The notes under the pieces were generated by a model. That model did no database searches. It worked only from the letters and a program-made list of their open reading frames with translations, and was not told the DNA's origin. A stretch of DNA of 64,000 nt from Ruegeria sp. THAF33 (GTDB lineage: Bacteria > Pseudomonadota > Alphaproteobacteria > Rhodobacterales > Rhodobacteraceae). The stretch spans positions 2,664,501 through 2,728,500 of the forward strand of contig NZ_CP045384.1 of assembly GCF_009363615.1 (NCBI RefSeq). Reading direction: 5' to 3'. Numbering within the stretch: the first letter of the stretch is position 1; each line of letters opens with the position of its first letter. Positions 8,768 to 18,852 of this stretch are shown one piece after another. A program made the position numbers and the translations under genes.

Positions 8768-9616
8768 TCATCCTCTCTGCAATCGGACCGTGATTTCGGA
8801 CAGCCGGGACCAGGATTGGAACGTGATCGGCAAAGCAAGCGCGGCTTCAGCAAATTCCCATGAGTAGCTGACAATCGAAAAGATCATTCCGGGTGTCGCC
8901 TCCAGGTTTTGCGTCGCGAACCACAGGTTGAACAGGATCAGACCTATCAGCAGAACGAAGATCACACCATACAGGTAGGCTTCGGTATCCGAGAGCTTCA
9001 CTTCGAAACGACGCAGTTTCGTCAGGTGGACAAGCACCGGGCGGACGCGGCGTTGCTCCAGAATGCTGACCTGATGTTCCATCTGCTCATTCAGGGCCCG
9101 GTTCCATTGCCAGAACGTCGAATGAAACAGGGCGTAGATGCATATCATTCCCACAAGCACCCCGCAGGCTGACAGAGCCAGCACCGGCGAGAAGTAAAAC
9201 AGCAATATTGCTGAGACGACGAACTGCATGATTCCTGAAATTGCCGAAGGCAGGATCTCTTCCAGAAAGTCGGCCAGTTCGCGCCCCATTCCGATCCGGG
9301 CGTTCAACGAAGAAATCGGCAGGTTTGAAAAACGCGCAGCAAGCGCCTTGCCCAGCTCGACGCGGATCGTTCCGTAGACACGCGTATCGTATATCCGCCG
9401 GATCACGCCGATCAGCGTGAGGGCGACCATGACGGCGCCCAAATGCACAAAGGGCTGAAACTGTCCGCTCAGCAATCCATCTATGGCAAAGCCGATAAAC
9501 AGCGGGATTAGCACAGTCAGTGCTGTTTCCGACAGGATCAGAAACCATGTGATCCCGACACGCCACCGAAACACGCTCAGCAACGTGCCGATCGTCAGTT
9601 TTCTGTCCCTCAGCAT
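8768..9616 (-). CDS. Six-TM ABC transporter transmembrane domain protein without ATPase
   Basis: This 282-residue inner-membrane protein resembles the transmembrane half of ABC exporters. Hydrophobic spans can be seen around 17-40, 55-75, 132-165 and 215-240, with the exporter-like intracellular stretch VYGTIRVELGKALAARFSNL. It stops before any nucleotide-binding domain; there is no Walker A or signature motif, and no ATPase gene is adjacent. It is the last gene of the RND operon, 6 bases after the DUF2141 gene. Its role in the efflux unit is unknown. Confidence 0.8.
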   Translation of the reverse strand: MLRDRKLTIGTLLSVFRWRVGITWFLILSETALTVLIPLFIGFAIDGLLSGQFQPFVHLGAVMVALTLIGVIRRIYDTRVYGTIRVELGKALAARFSNLPISSLNARIGMGRELADFLEEILPSAISGIMQFVVSAILLFYFSPVLALSACGVLVGMICIYALFHSTFWQWNRALNEQMEHQVSILEQRRVRPVLVHLTKLRRFEVKLSDTEAYLYGVIFVLLIGLILFNLWFATQNLEATPGMIFSIVSYSWEFAEAALALPITFQSWSRLSEITVRLQRG

Positions 9617-9622
9617 GCGGCA

Positions 9623-10042
9623 TCACGGATCATAGTGGACACGAACGCGGACATCGCCCGGCCAGACCAAGGCGGCCTTGAAATCAGGCATGTCCTGAGG
9701 GTTCGGGGCGCCGGTTGAACCCAGCCCCTCCAAAAGCTTGGTCTCGGTCATGTTCAGGTCTTCGTCCTTGTTTTCATCGTGAAACAGCAGCACCGCATAG
9801 GGGCCGGCCGTCAGGTCGGGAAACTCATGGCTGACACTGCCTTTGCGGGACGGAATCTGGGCGTAGTCAATCGCGCTCTGGACATCCAAGCCGTCAAAGG
9901 CGCGCGCGTCGTCGAAAACAAGGATCACAATGTTTCCCTTGGCGTTGCGGATACCCTCCACGATCACGTTCAGACCATCAGAGGCGGCAGGCGTTGCAAG
10001 CGCCATCAGGGCGAATACGGGGGCCAGCATGCTACGTGTCAT
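9623..10042 (-). CDS. DUF2141 domain protein, exported
   Basis: A 139-residue protein with a short signal peptide (MLAPVFALMALATPAASD) and the DUF2141 pattern: a first strand LNVIVEGIRNAKGNIVILVF, a central AGPYAVLLFHDENKDEDLN and a C-terminal strand VRVRVHYDP. It is predicted to be periplasmic, with a small beta-sandwich fold of unknown function. Its ATG overlaps the stop of the upstream RND pump by 4 bases (ATGA), so it is translationally coupled. A much longer in-frame reading upstream is only the shadow of the pump gene. Confidence 0.85.
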   Translation of the reverse strand: MTRSMLAPVFALMALATPAASDGLNVIVEGIRNAKGNIVILVFDDARAFDGLDVQSAIDYAQIPSRKGSVSHEFPDLTAGPYAVLLFHDENKDEDLNMTETKLLEGLGSTGAPNPQDMPDFKAALVWPGDVRVRVHYDP

Positions 10043-13000
10043 GACTGTGTCCCTTCTCCGGAAGGGTGCGGCGGGACTGGCTTGAAGACGCCAAGGACAT
10101 CTTCGGCAATGGCGATCAGCACGGGCACCAGCAGCAGCATGAGGGCGGTGCCGAACAGCTCCCCAAAAGCCAGAGAAATGGCGGCAGGGATCAGATACTG
10201 CGCCTGTTCCGAGGTTTCCGTCAGCAAGGGCAGCAGGCCGATCACCGTCGTTGCGGTGGTCAGAAAGATCGCCTTGAAACGTCCGATGCCGGCGCTTTTC
10301 AGCGCCAGGTTCACGGGCTGACCTTCCTCGCGCGCCTGATTGTATCGGGTGATCATGACCAGACTGTCGTTCACGATCACGCCGGTCAGAGCCAGCATGC
10401 CGAAGAACGAAAACAGCGACAGCGACACATCCATGATCAGGTGCCCGACCGCAGCCGCGATGAAACCAAAGGGCACGATGGCCAGAATGACGAAAGGTTG
10501 CCAATAGCTTTTCAACGGCACGGCCATCAACACATAGATCAAAACGGCGGCCAGCAGCAGCGCACGTTTCAAGCCACCGCTGATATCGGCCATCTCTTCC
10601 AGTTCACCGGCGGGCAGAACTGTGACGCTCGGGTACTTTTCGCGGAGTTTCGGGACCAATTCTTCGAACACCGCCTGACCAACCTCTTCGGGGGCAACAC
10701 GGTCACGGTCGATGGACGCGGCCACGATGTTCATGCGCTTGCCATCGCGGCGATCGACGGTGTCAGAGGTGTAGATGCCTTCGATTTCGGCAACCGTCTC
10801 AAGCGGCACCCAGGCACCGGATGCGCTGCGCAACTGGGTCTGCATCAGATCGGCGAGCGTATCGCGGTTTTCCCGCGCGTTCTGCACGACCACGCGGATT
10901 TCGGACCCGTCGCGCCGGACCTTGGTCACCTCGGCCCCGCCGAACCCAAAACCGATTTGTTTGGCCAGGGCCTCGGCGTTGAAGCCAAGGTGCCGCGCGT
11001 CCGGTCGCAGGCGGAGCTTCAGTTCGGGCTGGCCACCCGCCAAGCCATCCCGAACATTCGCCACGCCCTCGATGTTCGACAGGAAGTCTTTCATCTCGGC
11101 GCTGGCCTGTTGCAGCAGGTCTTCGTCTTTTGACGCCAACCGGATGCGGAATCCTCCGGCGAGCGTTTCCGATCCGGTGAACTCCAACTCGGTTGCGCCT
11201 TCGACCGCTCCGACCCGGTCGCGCCATTCGCGAACCACGGAAAGGACCGGAACATCCGGTCGTTCGGCCACCGGGATCATTTCAGCGTATATTTGCGCGT
11301 TTCCTGCGCCGTTGATGATGCTGAACACCGTCTGAACCGGCGGCGTGGCCATGCCGGCGCCTTGGGCAAGCTCGGCGTTCAGATCGTTCAACACAGTTTC
11401 AATCCGGTCCACGTTCGCGCGGGTCAGCGCAAAAGGCGCGCGGGCGTCCATTTCCAGGTTCATCGTGATGATCTGACCGGGCACGTCGGGAAAGAACACC
11501 GTTCTGACCTTGCCCTTGTACATCAGGCCAAGCCCCAGCGTCGCGGCGGCGACGAACAGGATCAGCACGGCATAGCGCTGCCGCACTGCCGCAACGAGCA
11601 GCGGCTGATAGATGCGATCCCGCACCCAGTCCAGGCCGCCCTGCGCGGTATCCTGTACGCGGCCCCAGAGGCGGGACAGCAGGTACCTGCGCTCTTGCCC
11701 CATCGAAACCTGCGCCAGATGGGCGGGCAGGATGAACTTGCTTTCGATGAGCGAAAAGACCAGCGTCAGGATCACGATCCCCGCAAACCCGGCCAGCACC
11801 TTGCCCAACGGGTTGTCGATCAGCAGCATCGGGAAGAACGCCGCGATTGTCGTCAGCACGCCGAAGACTGTTGCGACCGCCACGCGGTGCACGCCGCGTT
11901 CGGTGTCCTGGACCGGGTCCCTGCCCTTTCGACGTTCCTCGAAAACGCTTTCTCCGACCACAACCGCATCATCGACCAGAATGCCCAGGGCGATGATCAG
12001 ACCGAAGGTAGTGACATCGTTGAGCGAATAATCCACCCATTTTGAACCCGAAACGGCTATGGCCCCCATGACCGAAACCGGAATGCCCATGGCGACCCAG
12101 AAGGCCAGGCGCACGTTCAGAAACACCGACAGCATCAGGGTCACAAGGATCAGCCCCTGCACCCCGTTGGACCGAAACAGCGCCAGCCGGTCCGAGATAT
12201 AGCCGGCGCTGTCGCCCCAGACCACGACCTGAACCTGCGACGGCGACTGGCGGCTGAACTCATCCACCTTGCGGCGCACAACGTCACTGATCGTCAGCAG
12301 GTTCTCTTTCTGCCCGACCAGAACCTCCATCCCGACGGTTGGCTTGCCATTCAGCCGAAACAGGTACTCGCCGTCCTGAAACCCGTCTTCGATCTTGGCG
12401 ATATCACCCAAGGGCACAAAAGACCCGTCGTCACGTTCAATGATCGGCAGGGCCGCGTATTCAGGAGCGTATTTTGCGCGATCATCGGCCCGCAGATAGA
12501 TCGTGCCGCCCTCGGTCCGCAAACGACCTGCCTGAAATGTCACCGAGTTTTCCGCGATTGCGCGGGTCACATCCGCCACGGTCAGGCCATAGTGGCGCAA
12601 AAGTGTAGGGTCGATTTCGATGCGCAGTTCCCGCGGGATCAAACCCCAGATTTGCAGCCGGGACAATTCCGGTTGCGCCAGCAGCTCTTCCTTCAGGCGC
12701 TGCGCCAGGCTCTGCAATGTGGCCGGGTCTGTTTCGCCGTATAGGTTCAGATAGAGCGCCGGAAAATCGAAACCCGACGCTTCGATCACAGGGCGGCGCG
12801 CGGTATCGGGCAGATCGGTTAACCCATCGATGCGAATGCGGACCCGATCCAGAACGGCTTGCAGTTTCTGGCCCCCCGCGCGGCGGACGGTGACGACACT
12901 CAGATCGTTTTGGGATCGCGACGTCACACTGCGCACGCCCTCCAACCCTTCCAGCGCCTGCTCAACTTTGCGGGTCACCAATTCATCGACCTGTTCGGCA

Positions 13001-13167
13001 GTGGCGTCCGGGAACTCGATCGAAATCGTAACGCTTTCCGCAGGAATGCGAGGGAAGCCCTCGATCCGAATATTCAGCAGCGTCTGCACCCCAAGAAAGA
13101 GGATCAGCGCCATCATCAGATTGGCGGCGACAGGGTTGCGGATAAACCAGGATGTCAGTGCGTGCAT
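10039..13167 (-). CDS. RND efflux pump, inner-membrane subunit (HAE1/AcrB type)
   Basis: A 1042-residue proton-driven exporter. It opens with the family-typical ALTSWFIRNPVAANLMM, has large periplasmic loops after TM1 and TM7, and the proton-relay aspartates in TM4 (LGILVDDAVVVGE). A second membrane block includes LALTGVIVNDSLVMITRYN. Length and both halves of the tandem repeat are complete. It follows the adaptor gene by 3 bases and overlaps the DUF2141 gene, so one transcript is likely. Substrates cannot be predicted. No outer-membrane TolC-type gene lies nearby, so one encoded elsewhere would be used. Confidence 0.95.
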   Translation of the reverse strand: MHALTSWFIRNPVAANLMMALILFLGVQTLLNIRIEGFPRIPAESVTISIEFPDATAEQVDELVTRKVEQALEGLEGVRSVTSRSQNDLSVVTVRRAGGQKLQAVLDRVRIRIDGLTDLPDTARRPVIEASGFDFPALYLNLYGETDPATLQSLAQRLKEELLAQPELSRLQIWGLIPRELRIEIDPTLLRHYGLTVADVTRAIAENSVTFQAGRLRTEGGTIYLRADDRAKYAPEYAALPIIERDDGSFVPLGDIAKIEDGFQDGEYLFRLNGKPTVGMEVLVGQKENLLTISDVVRRKVDEFSRQSPSQVQVVVWGDSAGYISDRLALFRSNGVQGLILVTLMLSVFLNVRLAFWVAMGIPVSVMGAIAVSGSKWVDYSLNDVTTFGLIIALGILVDDAVVVGESVFEERRKGRDPVQDTERGVHRVAVATVFGVLTTIAAFFPMLLIDNPLGKVLAGFAGIVILTLVFSLIESKFILPAHLAQVSMGQERRYLLSRLWGRVQDTAQGGLDWVRDRIYQPLLVAAVRQRYAVLILFVAAATLGLGLMYKGKVRTVFFPDVPGQIITMNLEMDARAPFALTRANVDRIETVLNDLNAELAQGAGMATPPVQTVFSIINGAGNAQIYAEMIPVAERPDVPVLSVVREWRDRVGAVEGATELEFTGSETLAGGFRIRLASKDEDLLQQASAEMKDFLSNIEGVANVRDGLAGGQPELKLRLRPDARHLGFNAEALAKQIGFGFGGAEVTKVRRDGSEIRVVVQNARENRDTLADLMQTQLRSASGAWVPLETVAEIEGIYTSDTVDRRDGKRMNIVAASIDRDRVAPEEVGQAVFEELVPKLREKYPSVTVLPAGELEEMADISGGLKRALLLAAVLIYVLMAVPLKSYWQPFVILAIVPFGFIAAAVGHLIMDVSLSLFSFFGMLALTGVIVNDSLVMITRYNQAREEGQPVNLALKSAGIGRFKAIFLTTATTVIGLLPLLTETSEQAQYLIPAAISLAFGELFGTALMLLLVPVLIAIAEDVLGVFKPVPPHPSGEGTQS

Positions 13168-13170
13168 GGC

Positions 13171-14319
13171 TCAACCCCCATCCGACAGCGACGTGACGCG
13201 TTGACCCGGCAGAAACGAGGCCAAAGGTGTCTTGGCCACGCGCCATGGGCCGTTCCCGTCGGGGGCCTGTATCGTGACAGCACCTTCGCTGCGGAACAGG
13301 ATGTTCGGGCTGAATCTCTGAAGGTGGTCGTTTTCATCCACTATCCAAATGTACCCCGCGCGCGTCAGGGCGCTTTCCGGCAGGGTCACGGTGTCAGAAA
13401 TTCGCCGTCCGGGAATGTGCACTTTCAGAAAGTCTCCGGCGAGTATGCCGTCACCGGGGTTTGCGACATCCAAAAAGACGCGCACCTGTCGTGTGTCCTG
13501 ATCCAGAAAACCGCCTCCACGCCGGACGCGTGCCTGACCCAGGTTTTCGCCCGAACGGTGCGTCAGGTCAGCAGCAACGCCAGAGATCGGATGATCGAAC
13601 AGCGCCCAATCCGCTTGGCTGAACCCGGCAACCAGTTCGAATTGCCGGTTGTCCGACAGGTGTATCAGGGGATCGCCCGGGTTGACCGTCTGGCCAAGGC
13701 TGGCAAAACGACGGGTGACAAAGCCTGAAAACGGGGCAACAATTTCTGCGTCCTTCAGGTCATTTCTCGCCGCATTCAGGCGTGCCTGCGCCGCGGCAAC
13801 GGTTTTTTCGGCGACGCGCAATTGCGGCAGGTTCACGGCCAGTTCGTTTGGCGGTTCCACCCCATCCCGTTCGAACTGCCGTTTCGCGACGGTTACGTTG
13901 TTGCGCGCGCGCAACAGCGCAAGCTCTGCTCGCTCAAGCTCCATCTCAGCGGCTGCAACGGCGCTTTGATAGGGGGCATTTTCGATTGAAAACAAAGGGT
14001 CGCCCCCTTCCACCTGTGTCCCGGCCAAAGCACCGGCATGGACTGCGGTGATGCGCCCGGACACAGCAGATCGCAGCTCGGCATCCCAACGAGGCCGAAC
14101 TTCGGCAAATGCAGAAACTCGCGCCTGCACGGTTTCCGGAACAACAGTTACGACAGAGACGGTCGGTGGCGGAGGTGAGATGTTTGTTGCCTGAACATCA
14201 ACCGTATCTTCCGCGTCAAATAACAAGATGACGATCGCCACAAACAGCATCAGCGACAATCCAATCCAGAGCCATCGTCGGGCTGGTCTTCGCTGAGCTT
14301 CTGAGGTTTTGTCTGTCAT
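13171..14319 (-). CDS. RND efflux periplasmic adaptor (membrane fusion protein)
   Basis: A 382-residue adaptor anchored by one N-terminal transmembrane helix (LWIGLSLMLFVAIVILLF). It then has a biotinyl-lipoyl-like half (VSGRITAVHAGALAGTQVEGG), a coiled-coil hairpin of about 90 residues rich in Ala/Glu/Arg, the second lipoyl half (DAEIVAPFSGFV) and beta-barrel domains. It links the pump to an outer-membrane channel. The start at MTDKTSEAQ is preferred because an AGGA lies close upstream; 16 more codons are open further up. It is first gene of the efflux operon and divergent from the TetR regulator. Confidence 0.93.
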   Translation of the reverse strand: MTDKTSEAQRRPARRWLWIGLSLMLFVAIVILLFDAEDTVDVQATNISPPPPTVSVVTVVPETVQARVSAFAEVRPRWDAELRSAVSGRITAVHAGALAGTQVEGGDPLFSIENAPYQSAVAAAEMELERAELALLRARNNVTVAKRQFERDGVEPPNELAVNLPQLRVAEKTVAAAQARLNAARNDLKDAEIVAPFSGFVTRRFASLGQTVNPGDPLIHLSDNRQFELVAGFSQADWALFDHPISGVAADLTHRSGENLGQARVRRGGGFLDQDTRQVRVFLDVANPGDGILAGDFLKVHIPGRRISDTVTLPESALTRAGYIWIVDENDHLQRFSPNILFRSEGAVTIQAPDGNGPWRVAKTPLASFLPGQRVTSLSDGG

Positions 14320-14387
14320 TGTCCTGTTTTTCCTGAGCCGCCTGAACCATTGCGCCTTGTGGTGCACGATTGGATGTCATATACTAT

Positions 14388-14399
14388 GAACGATCGTTC
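14388..14399. promoter_or_regulatory. Palindromic operator candidate between efflux operon and tetR
   Basis: GAACGATCGTTC is a perfect 12-bp palindrome, extended on the right by a further GTTC half (14388-14403). It lies between the divergent adaptor start (14319) and the TetR start (14421). Palindromes of the AACGATCGTT style are common targets of TetR/AcrR-type efflux repressors, so autoregulation plus operon control is likely. Confidence 0.6.
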
Positions 14400-14420
14400 G
14401 TTCAATATGAAAAAGCAAAA

Positions 14421-15038
14421 ATGTCTGAAGACACCAAAAAACCAGGGTCAACCCGGGAAAAGGCTACAGCCAAGCGCCGCAACCAGATTTTGGAAGCCGC
14501 CGTCATGTGTTTTCTCGAGCGCGGCTATCATCAGACCGGCGTCCGCGATATCGCAGCGCGGGCGGGCGTCAGCCTTGGAAACCTCTACAACCATTTTCGC
14601 GGCAAGCATGATGTGCTTGTGGAAATCGCAATGCTCGAACGCCGCGAACTGGAGCCGTTTCTGAAAGTCCTGAATTCAAATGCACCCGCACCCAAAGTGT
14701 TGAAAAAGTTCATCCGGGCCTACGCCAACTATCTGGCTGCGCCGGAAAACGTCATCCTCACCTTGGAGATTTCGAGCGAAGCCGTTCGTCAACAGGATAT
14801 CGCGCGACTGTTCGTCGAAAACCGAGCCAGACTGACGGAGGCGCTTGAAGAAGTAGTGAGACGCGGCGTGGAGGCAGGAGATCTGCGCGCTGTTCCGGAT
14901 CCTCTACAGGCGTCGCAATTGGTGATAGAGGTTCTGGAAGGAAGCGCGTATCGCAGCGTTCTGTCGGAAACGCCCATGAGCAAAATCGCTGGAAGCATGG
15001 AGGATTTCATTCTGAGCTCTCTGCTGGCGCGTCGATGA
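14421..15038 (+). CDS. TetR/AcrR family regulator
   Basis: A 205-residue regulator, probably repressing the divergent RND operon. The N-terminal helix-turn-helix is clear: RRNQILEAAVMCFLERGYHQ, then VRDIAARAGVSLGNLYNHF. The C-terminal helical domain would bind an efflux substrate. An in-frame start 17 codons upstream overlaps the palindrome; the ATG at 14421 (MSEDTKKPG) fits the family better. Confidence 0.9.
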   Translation: MSEDTKKPGSTREKATAKRRNQILEAAVMCFLERGYHQTGVRDIAARAGVSLGNLYNHFRGKHDVLVEIAMLERRELEPFLKVLNSNAPAPKVLKKFIRAYANYLAAPENVILTLEISSEAVRQQDIARLFVENRARLTEALEEVVRRGVEAGDLRAVPDPLQASQLVIEVLEGSAYRSVLSETPMSKIAGSMEDFILSSLLARR

Positions 15039-15253
15039 AGCCTGTGTCACTTGTCTATTCGAGGCAGATGAAAGCCTGCGAACGGGAAGACGCACTGTGG
15101 CAATCGTGCGGATAGCTGAGTTCAGCTTTCCGCCCATCCTTCAGGAAAACGAAGCCTCCCCAAGTTACCTTTAACCCAATTTGGGAAATCGGCGAGATGC
15201 GCATATTTTTTCATCCAAGCCAATGGTTGCTGTCTAAAATTTAATCACATGAT

Positions 15254-16183
15254 GTGAAATTAAGCAGATTCCGACGCTGCAGGTTAGTGTTCCGATACTT
15301 CAACAGAGAAACAGGTGGCAGCAAAACGAAGCGCTGTAGGTGCCCTATTACACAAGTTGCAACCATATTACCCGCGCACAGCGCAGTACCACCGCGCGCA
15401 GCAGGCACCGTCAGCTTAAGCACCAAGCAATTGGGCAACAGGACCGTGCTGAACAAGTTTCGCCAATCTGGGTCTTTCAAATGCCTATTCCCCAGAACCA
15501 CGACACCTGAACTTGATGCGGTTCTGCTAAACTCGGCTGGCGGAGTGACCGGAGGAGATTCATTTCGGTTTTCTTGCAAGGCAGCAAAAGGCACGGCGCT
15601 GACCTTGACTACGCAAGCTTGCGAGCGTGCTTACAAGGCCCAGCCCAAAGAATGGGGCCAGGTTACAAATCATTTGACGGTAGAGGCTGGAGCCCGGCTG
15701 AACTGGTTGCCGCAAGAGATCATTCTGTACAATGGCAGTGCGTTGGACCGGCGCCTCAGGATCGACCTGTCACCGGATGCCGAAATGCTGATGGTGGAAC
15801 CGCTTGTTTTTGGACGCGTCGCCATGGGTGAAACGTTGACTGAAATCCGCTTGCGCGATCAGATCGAGATTTGGCGCGAAGGAACGCCGGTGTTTCTCGA
15901 TGCGATTAGGTTCGCTGGTGATTGGCACACTCACTTGGCTAAGCGGCATATTGCAAACGGCGCAGGGGCGATGGCCCTGATCGTCTTAATGTCGAGTTCC
16001 GCCGAAGGTCATCTGGAACCTGTCAGGGAATTGCTACCGGACGCCGCCGGGGCAACTCTGACCCGGAATGACCTGCTGGTCATTCGCATTCTGGCCGGCG
16101 ACAGCTTTGCACTGCGCCGCACATTGATGCCGGTTCTGCGCCGGCTGAACAACGACACATTGCCCCGATGCTGGATGCTCTGA
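15254..16183 (+). CDS. ureD: Urease accessory protein UreD
   Basis: UreD binds urease apoprotein and, with UreF and UreG, guides nickel insertion. Family sequence starts around residue 45 and includes [36 protein letters not shown] and [19 protein letters not shown]. The frame opens with a GTG at 15254 without a good ribosome binding site, and the first 45 residues are not family-like, so the true start may be internal; it cannot be fixed by eye. The stop TGA is one base before the ureA start, placing it first in the urease operon. Confidence 0.9.
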   Translation: MKLSRFRRCRLVFRYFNRETGGSKTKRCRCPITQVATILPAHSAVPPRAAGTVSLSTKQLGNRTVLNKFRQSGSFKCLFPRTTTPELDAVLLNSAGGVTGGDSFRFSCKAAKGTALTLTTQACERAYKAQPKEWGQVTNHLTVEAGARLNWLPQEIILYNGSALDRRLRIDLSPDAEMLMVEPLVFGRVAMGETLTEIRLRDQIEIWREGTPVFLDAIRFAGDWHTHLAKRHIANGAGAMALIVLMSSSAEGHLEPVRELLPDAAGATLTRNDLLVIRILAGDSFALRRTLMPVLRRLNNDTLPRCWML

Positions 16184-16184
16184 C

Positions 16185-16487
16185 ATGAACCTGACCCCTC
16201 GTGAAAAAGACAAACTACTGGTGGCCATGGCCGCCGAGGTCGCTCGCAAACGGCTGGCGCGTGGCGTCAAGCTGAATCACCCCGAGGCCATTGCGTTGAT
16301 TACCGATGCCGTGGTCGAAGGCGCGCGCGATGGTCGTTCGGTCGCCGATATGATGCAAGCAGGGGCTGAAGTGATCTCTCGGGAACACTGCATGGAAGGC
16401 GTGCCCGAGATGATCCACGAGGTGCAGGTCGAAGCCACTTTCCCGGATGGCACAAAACTTGTGACTGTCCACAACCCCATTCGTTAA
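16185..16487 (+). CDS. ureA: Urease gamma subunit
   Basis: At 100 residues this has standard length for the small structural subunit of bacterial urease, which hydrolyses urea to ammonia and carbamate in the cytoplasm. Typical segments are [30 protein letters not shown] and [20 protein letters not shown]. It starts one base after the ureD stop. Confidence 0.98.
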   Translation: MNLTPREKDKLLVAMAAEVARKRLARGVKLNHPEAIALITDAVVEGARDGRSVADMMQAGAEVISREHCMEGVPEMIHEVQVEATFPDGTKLVTVHNPIR

Positions 16488-16505
16488 TTTCCAAAGGAGT
16501 CACCC

Positions 16506-16667
16506 ATGATCCGCATGCTGTTTCCCGCTCTCATTCTGGCTGGTCCGGCCACGGCCCATTCGGATACCCATATTCACGCCCATGGCAGCGATTACACCGC
16601 GCTTGCAGTTGGGTTGGCTTTGATCGGGGTCATCGCCATAACCGTGATTTTGAAGCTGCCGAAATGA
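16506..16667 (+). CDS. Small His-containing membrane peptide in the urease operon
   Basis: A 53-residue protein with a cleavable-looking signal ([17 protein letters not shown]), a short His-rich linker [12 protein letters not shown], and one transmembrane helix ([17 protein letters not shown]). It has a good ribosome binding site (AAGGAG, 8 bases before the ATG) and its stop overlaps the ureB start by 4 bases (ATGA). Related small genes occupy the same place in urease operons of other Rhodobacterales. The histidines suggest metal (nickel) contact, but no function is established; this is inference. Confidence 0.75.
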   Translation: MIRMLFPALILAGPATAHSDTHIHAHGSDYTALAVGLALIGVIAITVILKLPK

Positions 16668-16996
16668 TTCCGGGTGAGATTATACCTGCCGAAGGCTCAC
16701 TGACACTGAACGCGGGACGCAGCAGCCGTCTTGTTATTGTCGCCAATACAGGCGATCGACCCATACAGGTCGGCAGCCACTACCATTTTTCCGAAGCAAA
16801 CTCGGCCCTGGATTTTGATCGGTATGCAGCTTTGGGTATGCGGCTGGACATCCCGGCGGGTACCGCGGTGCGATTTGAGCCAGGCCAAACTCGCGAAGTT
16901 ATACTGGTGCCATTTGAAGGGCGCCGGCACATTTACGGTTTCAATATGCATATCATGGGGGCTCTGAAAGATGCCGGGCAAGATCAGGCGGAGTGA
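16664..16996 (+). CDS. ureB: Urease beta subunit
   Basis: The 110-residue beta subunit of urease, with the standard opening [19 protein letters not shown], then [16 protein letters not shown] and [16 protein letters not shown]. It overlaps the small upstream gene by 4 bases and ureC by 26 bases, so the three are translated in close coupling. Confidence 0.98.
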   Translation: MIPGEIIPAEGSLTLNAGRSSRLVIVANTGDRPIQVGSHYHFSEANSALDFDRYAALGMRLDIPAGTAVRFEPGQTREVILVPFEGRRHIYGFNMHIMGALKDAGQDQAE

Positions 16997-18731
16997 CTAT
17001 GCCTCCATGTTCGGCCCCACGGTCGGCGACAAAGTACGATTGGCAGATACCGATCTGATCATCGAGGTAGAAAAAGACCTTATCGTGGAGCGCGCAACAA
17101 CTGCGCGTTTTAGTGAAACCGGCCACCGCGAAGATGTCTATGGTGAAGAGGTCAAGTTCGGTGGCGGCAAAGTCATTCGAGATGGGATGGGGCAGTCTCA
17201 GGCCACGCGTGCCGAAGGTGCCGTGGACACTGTGATCACCAATGCTCTGATCGTGGATCACTCGGGCATCTACAAGGCGGATGTCGGTCTGAAGGACGGG
17301 CGCATCGCCAAGATCGGCAAGGCCGGAAATCCGGATACGCAACCCGGCGTAGACATCATCATCGGTCCGGGCACAGAGGCCATCGCGGGCGAAGGTCGCA
17401 TCCTGACGGCTGGCGGGTTCGACAGCCATATTCACTTCATCTGCCCGCAACAGATCGAGGACGCGCTGCATTCTGGCCTGACGACCATGCTTGGCGGTGG
17501 CACCGGCCCGGCACATGGCACTCTGGCGACCACATGTACCCCCGGCCCGTGGCATATCGGCCGGATGTTGCAGGCGGCGGATGCTTTTCCCATGAATCTT
17601 GCTTTTGCAGGCAAGGGAAATGCTTCGCTTCCCGCTGCTTTGGAGGAACAGGTCAAAGCCGGGGCTTGTGCCCTGAAACTGCACGAGGACTGGGGTACGA
17701 CCCCGGCGGCCATCGATTGCTGTCTTTCGGTCGCTGACGCGATGGACGTTCAGGTGATGATCCACACTGACACGCTCAACGAATCCGGGTTTGTTGAAAA
17801 CACGGTTGCCGCGATAAAGGGTCGGACTATCCACGCTTTCCACACTGAAGGCGCGGGCGGCGGCCACGCACCAGATATTATCAAAATCTGCGGTGAGGAC
17901 CATGTCCTGCCCTCCTCTACCAACCCCACGCGGCCTTTTACGGTGAACACGGTCGAGGAACATCTGGACATGCTGATGGTCTGCCATCACCTCGACAAAT
18001 CCATCCCCGAGGACGTGGCTTTTGCTGAAAGCCGCATCCGGCGTGAGACCATCGCGGCTGAAGATATCCTGCACGACATGGGTGCGTTCAGCATCATTGC
18101 GTCCGACAGTCAGGCTATGGGCCGCGTGGGCGAAGTGTTGATCCGGACGTGGCAAACCGCCGACAAAATGAAGAAACAGCGCGGGCGCCTTCCCGAGGAA
18201 ACAGGCGAAAACGACAACCTGCGCGTCAGACGCTATATCGCCAAATACACGATCAACCCGGCCATTGCCCATGGCCTGAGCCACGAGATTGGCAGTATCG
18301 AAGAAGGCAAACGTGCCGATCTCGTTTTATGGAACCCTGCCTTTTTTGGTGTGAAACCCGACATGGTTTTGCTGGGCGGTACGATTGCTTGTGCCCAAAT
18401 GGGTGACCCAAACGCGTCGATCCCCACACCGCAACCAGTCTATAGCCGCCCGATGTTCGGGGCCTATGGCCGCTCGGTCGAGCATTCGGCAATCACATTT
18501 GTCTCTGAGGCCGCACAGGCCGACAGGATTGGCGATACACTGGGCTTGGCGAAGCAGACCGTCGCTGTCCAAAACACACGAGAGATTGGCAAACAGGATC
18601 TTTTGCTCAACAACGCGACGCCGCATGTCGAAGTTGATCCGGAAACCTATGAGGTCCGAGCAGACGGTGAATTGCTGACCTGCCAACCGGCCGAAGTGCT
18701 GCCGATGGCACAGCGATACTTTATGTTCTGA
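16971..18731 (+). CDS. ureC: Urease alpha (catalytic) subunit
   Basis: The nickel-containing catalytic subunit. Visible features are the nickel-ligand motif [14 protein letters not shown], the lysine that becomes carbamylated in [13 protein letters not shown], the nickel histidines in HTDTLNES and [14 protein letters not shown], and the mobile flap with the catalytic His in [13 protein letters not shown]. At 586 residues it is slightly longer than the usual 567-572. Start within the ureB 3' end ([20 protein letters not shown]) agrees with the family. Confidence 0.98.
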   Translation: MPGKIRRSDYASMFGPTVGDKVRLADTDLIIEVEKDLIVERATTARFSETGHREDVYGEEVKFGGGKVIRDGMGQSQATRAEGAVDTVITNALIVDHSGIYKADVGLKDGRIAKIGKAGNPDTQPGVDIIIGPGTEAIAGEGRILTAGGFDSHIHFICPQQIEDALHSGLTTMLGGGTGPAHGTLATTCTPGPWHIGRMLQAADAFPMNLAFAGKGNASLPAALEEQVKAGACALKLHEDWGTTPAAIDCCLSVADAMDVQVMIHTDTLNESGFVENTVAAIKGRTIHAFHTEGAGGGHAPDIIKICGEDHVLPSSTNPTRPFTVNTVEEHLDMLMVCHHLDKSIPEDVAFAESRIRRETIAAEDILHDMGAFSIIASDSQAMGRVGEVLIRTWQTADKMKKQRGRLPEETGENDNLRVRRYIAKYTINPAIAHGLSHEIGSIEEGKRADLVLWNPAFFGVKPDMVLLGGTIACAQMGDPNASIPTPQPVYSRPMFGAYGRSVEHSAITFVSEAAQADRIGDTLGLAKQTVAVQNTREIGKQDLLLNNATPHVEVDPETYEVRADGELLTCQPAEVLPMAQRYFMF

Positions 18732-18852
18732 CTAAAAATTATGCTGCATTGCACCGTGCGCAAGGCAGAAATGACCAAACACCCACTTCAACGTGAGGCC
18801 GATATGACAGATATTAATGCTCAAGGGAGGACCAACGTTTACGAGGGTCCAA

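Noticed and set aside
9087..9626. A second minus-strand frame of 179 codons over the ABC-fold gene
   Set aside because: It lacks hydrophobic spans and motifs; the overlapping 282-codon frame has clear membrane-protein character.
10043..10504. N-terminal extension of the DUF2141 gene
   Set aside because: The extension lies inside the pump gene in another frame; the signal peptide and the ATGA overlap fix the start at 10042.
10066..11133. A 355-codon plus-strand frame opposite the RND pump
   Set aside because: Shadow of the pump gene; no start signal and no recognisable domain.
16953..18284. A 443-codon open frame on the minus strand opposite ureC
   Set aside because: The ureC reading has all urease motifs; the opposite frame is a by-product of biased codon use.
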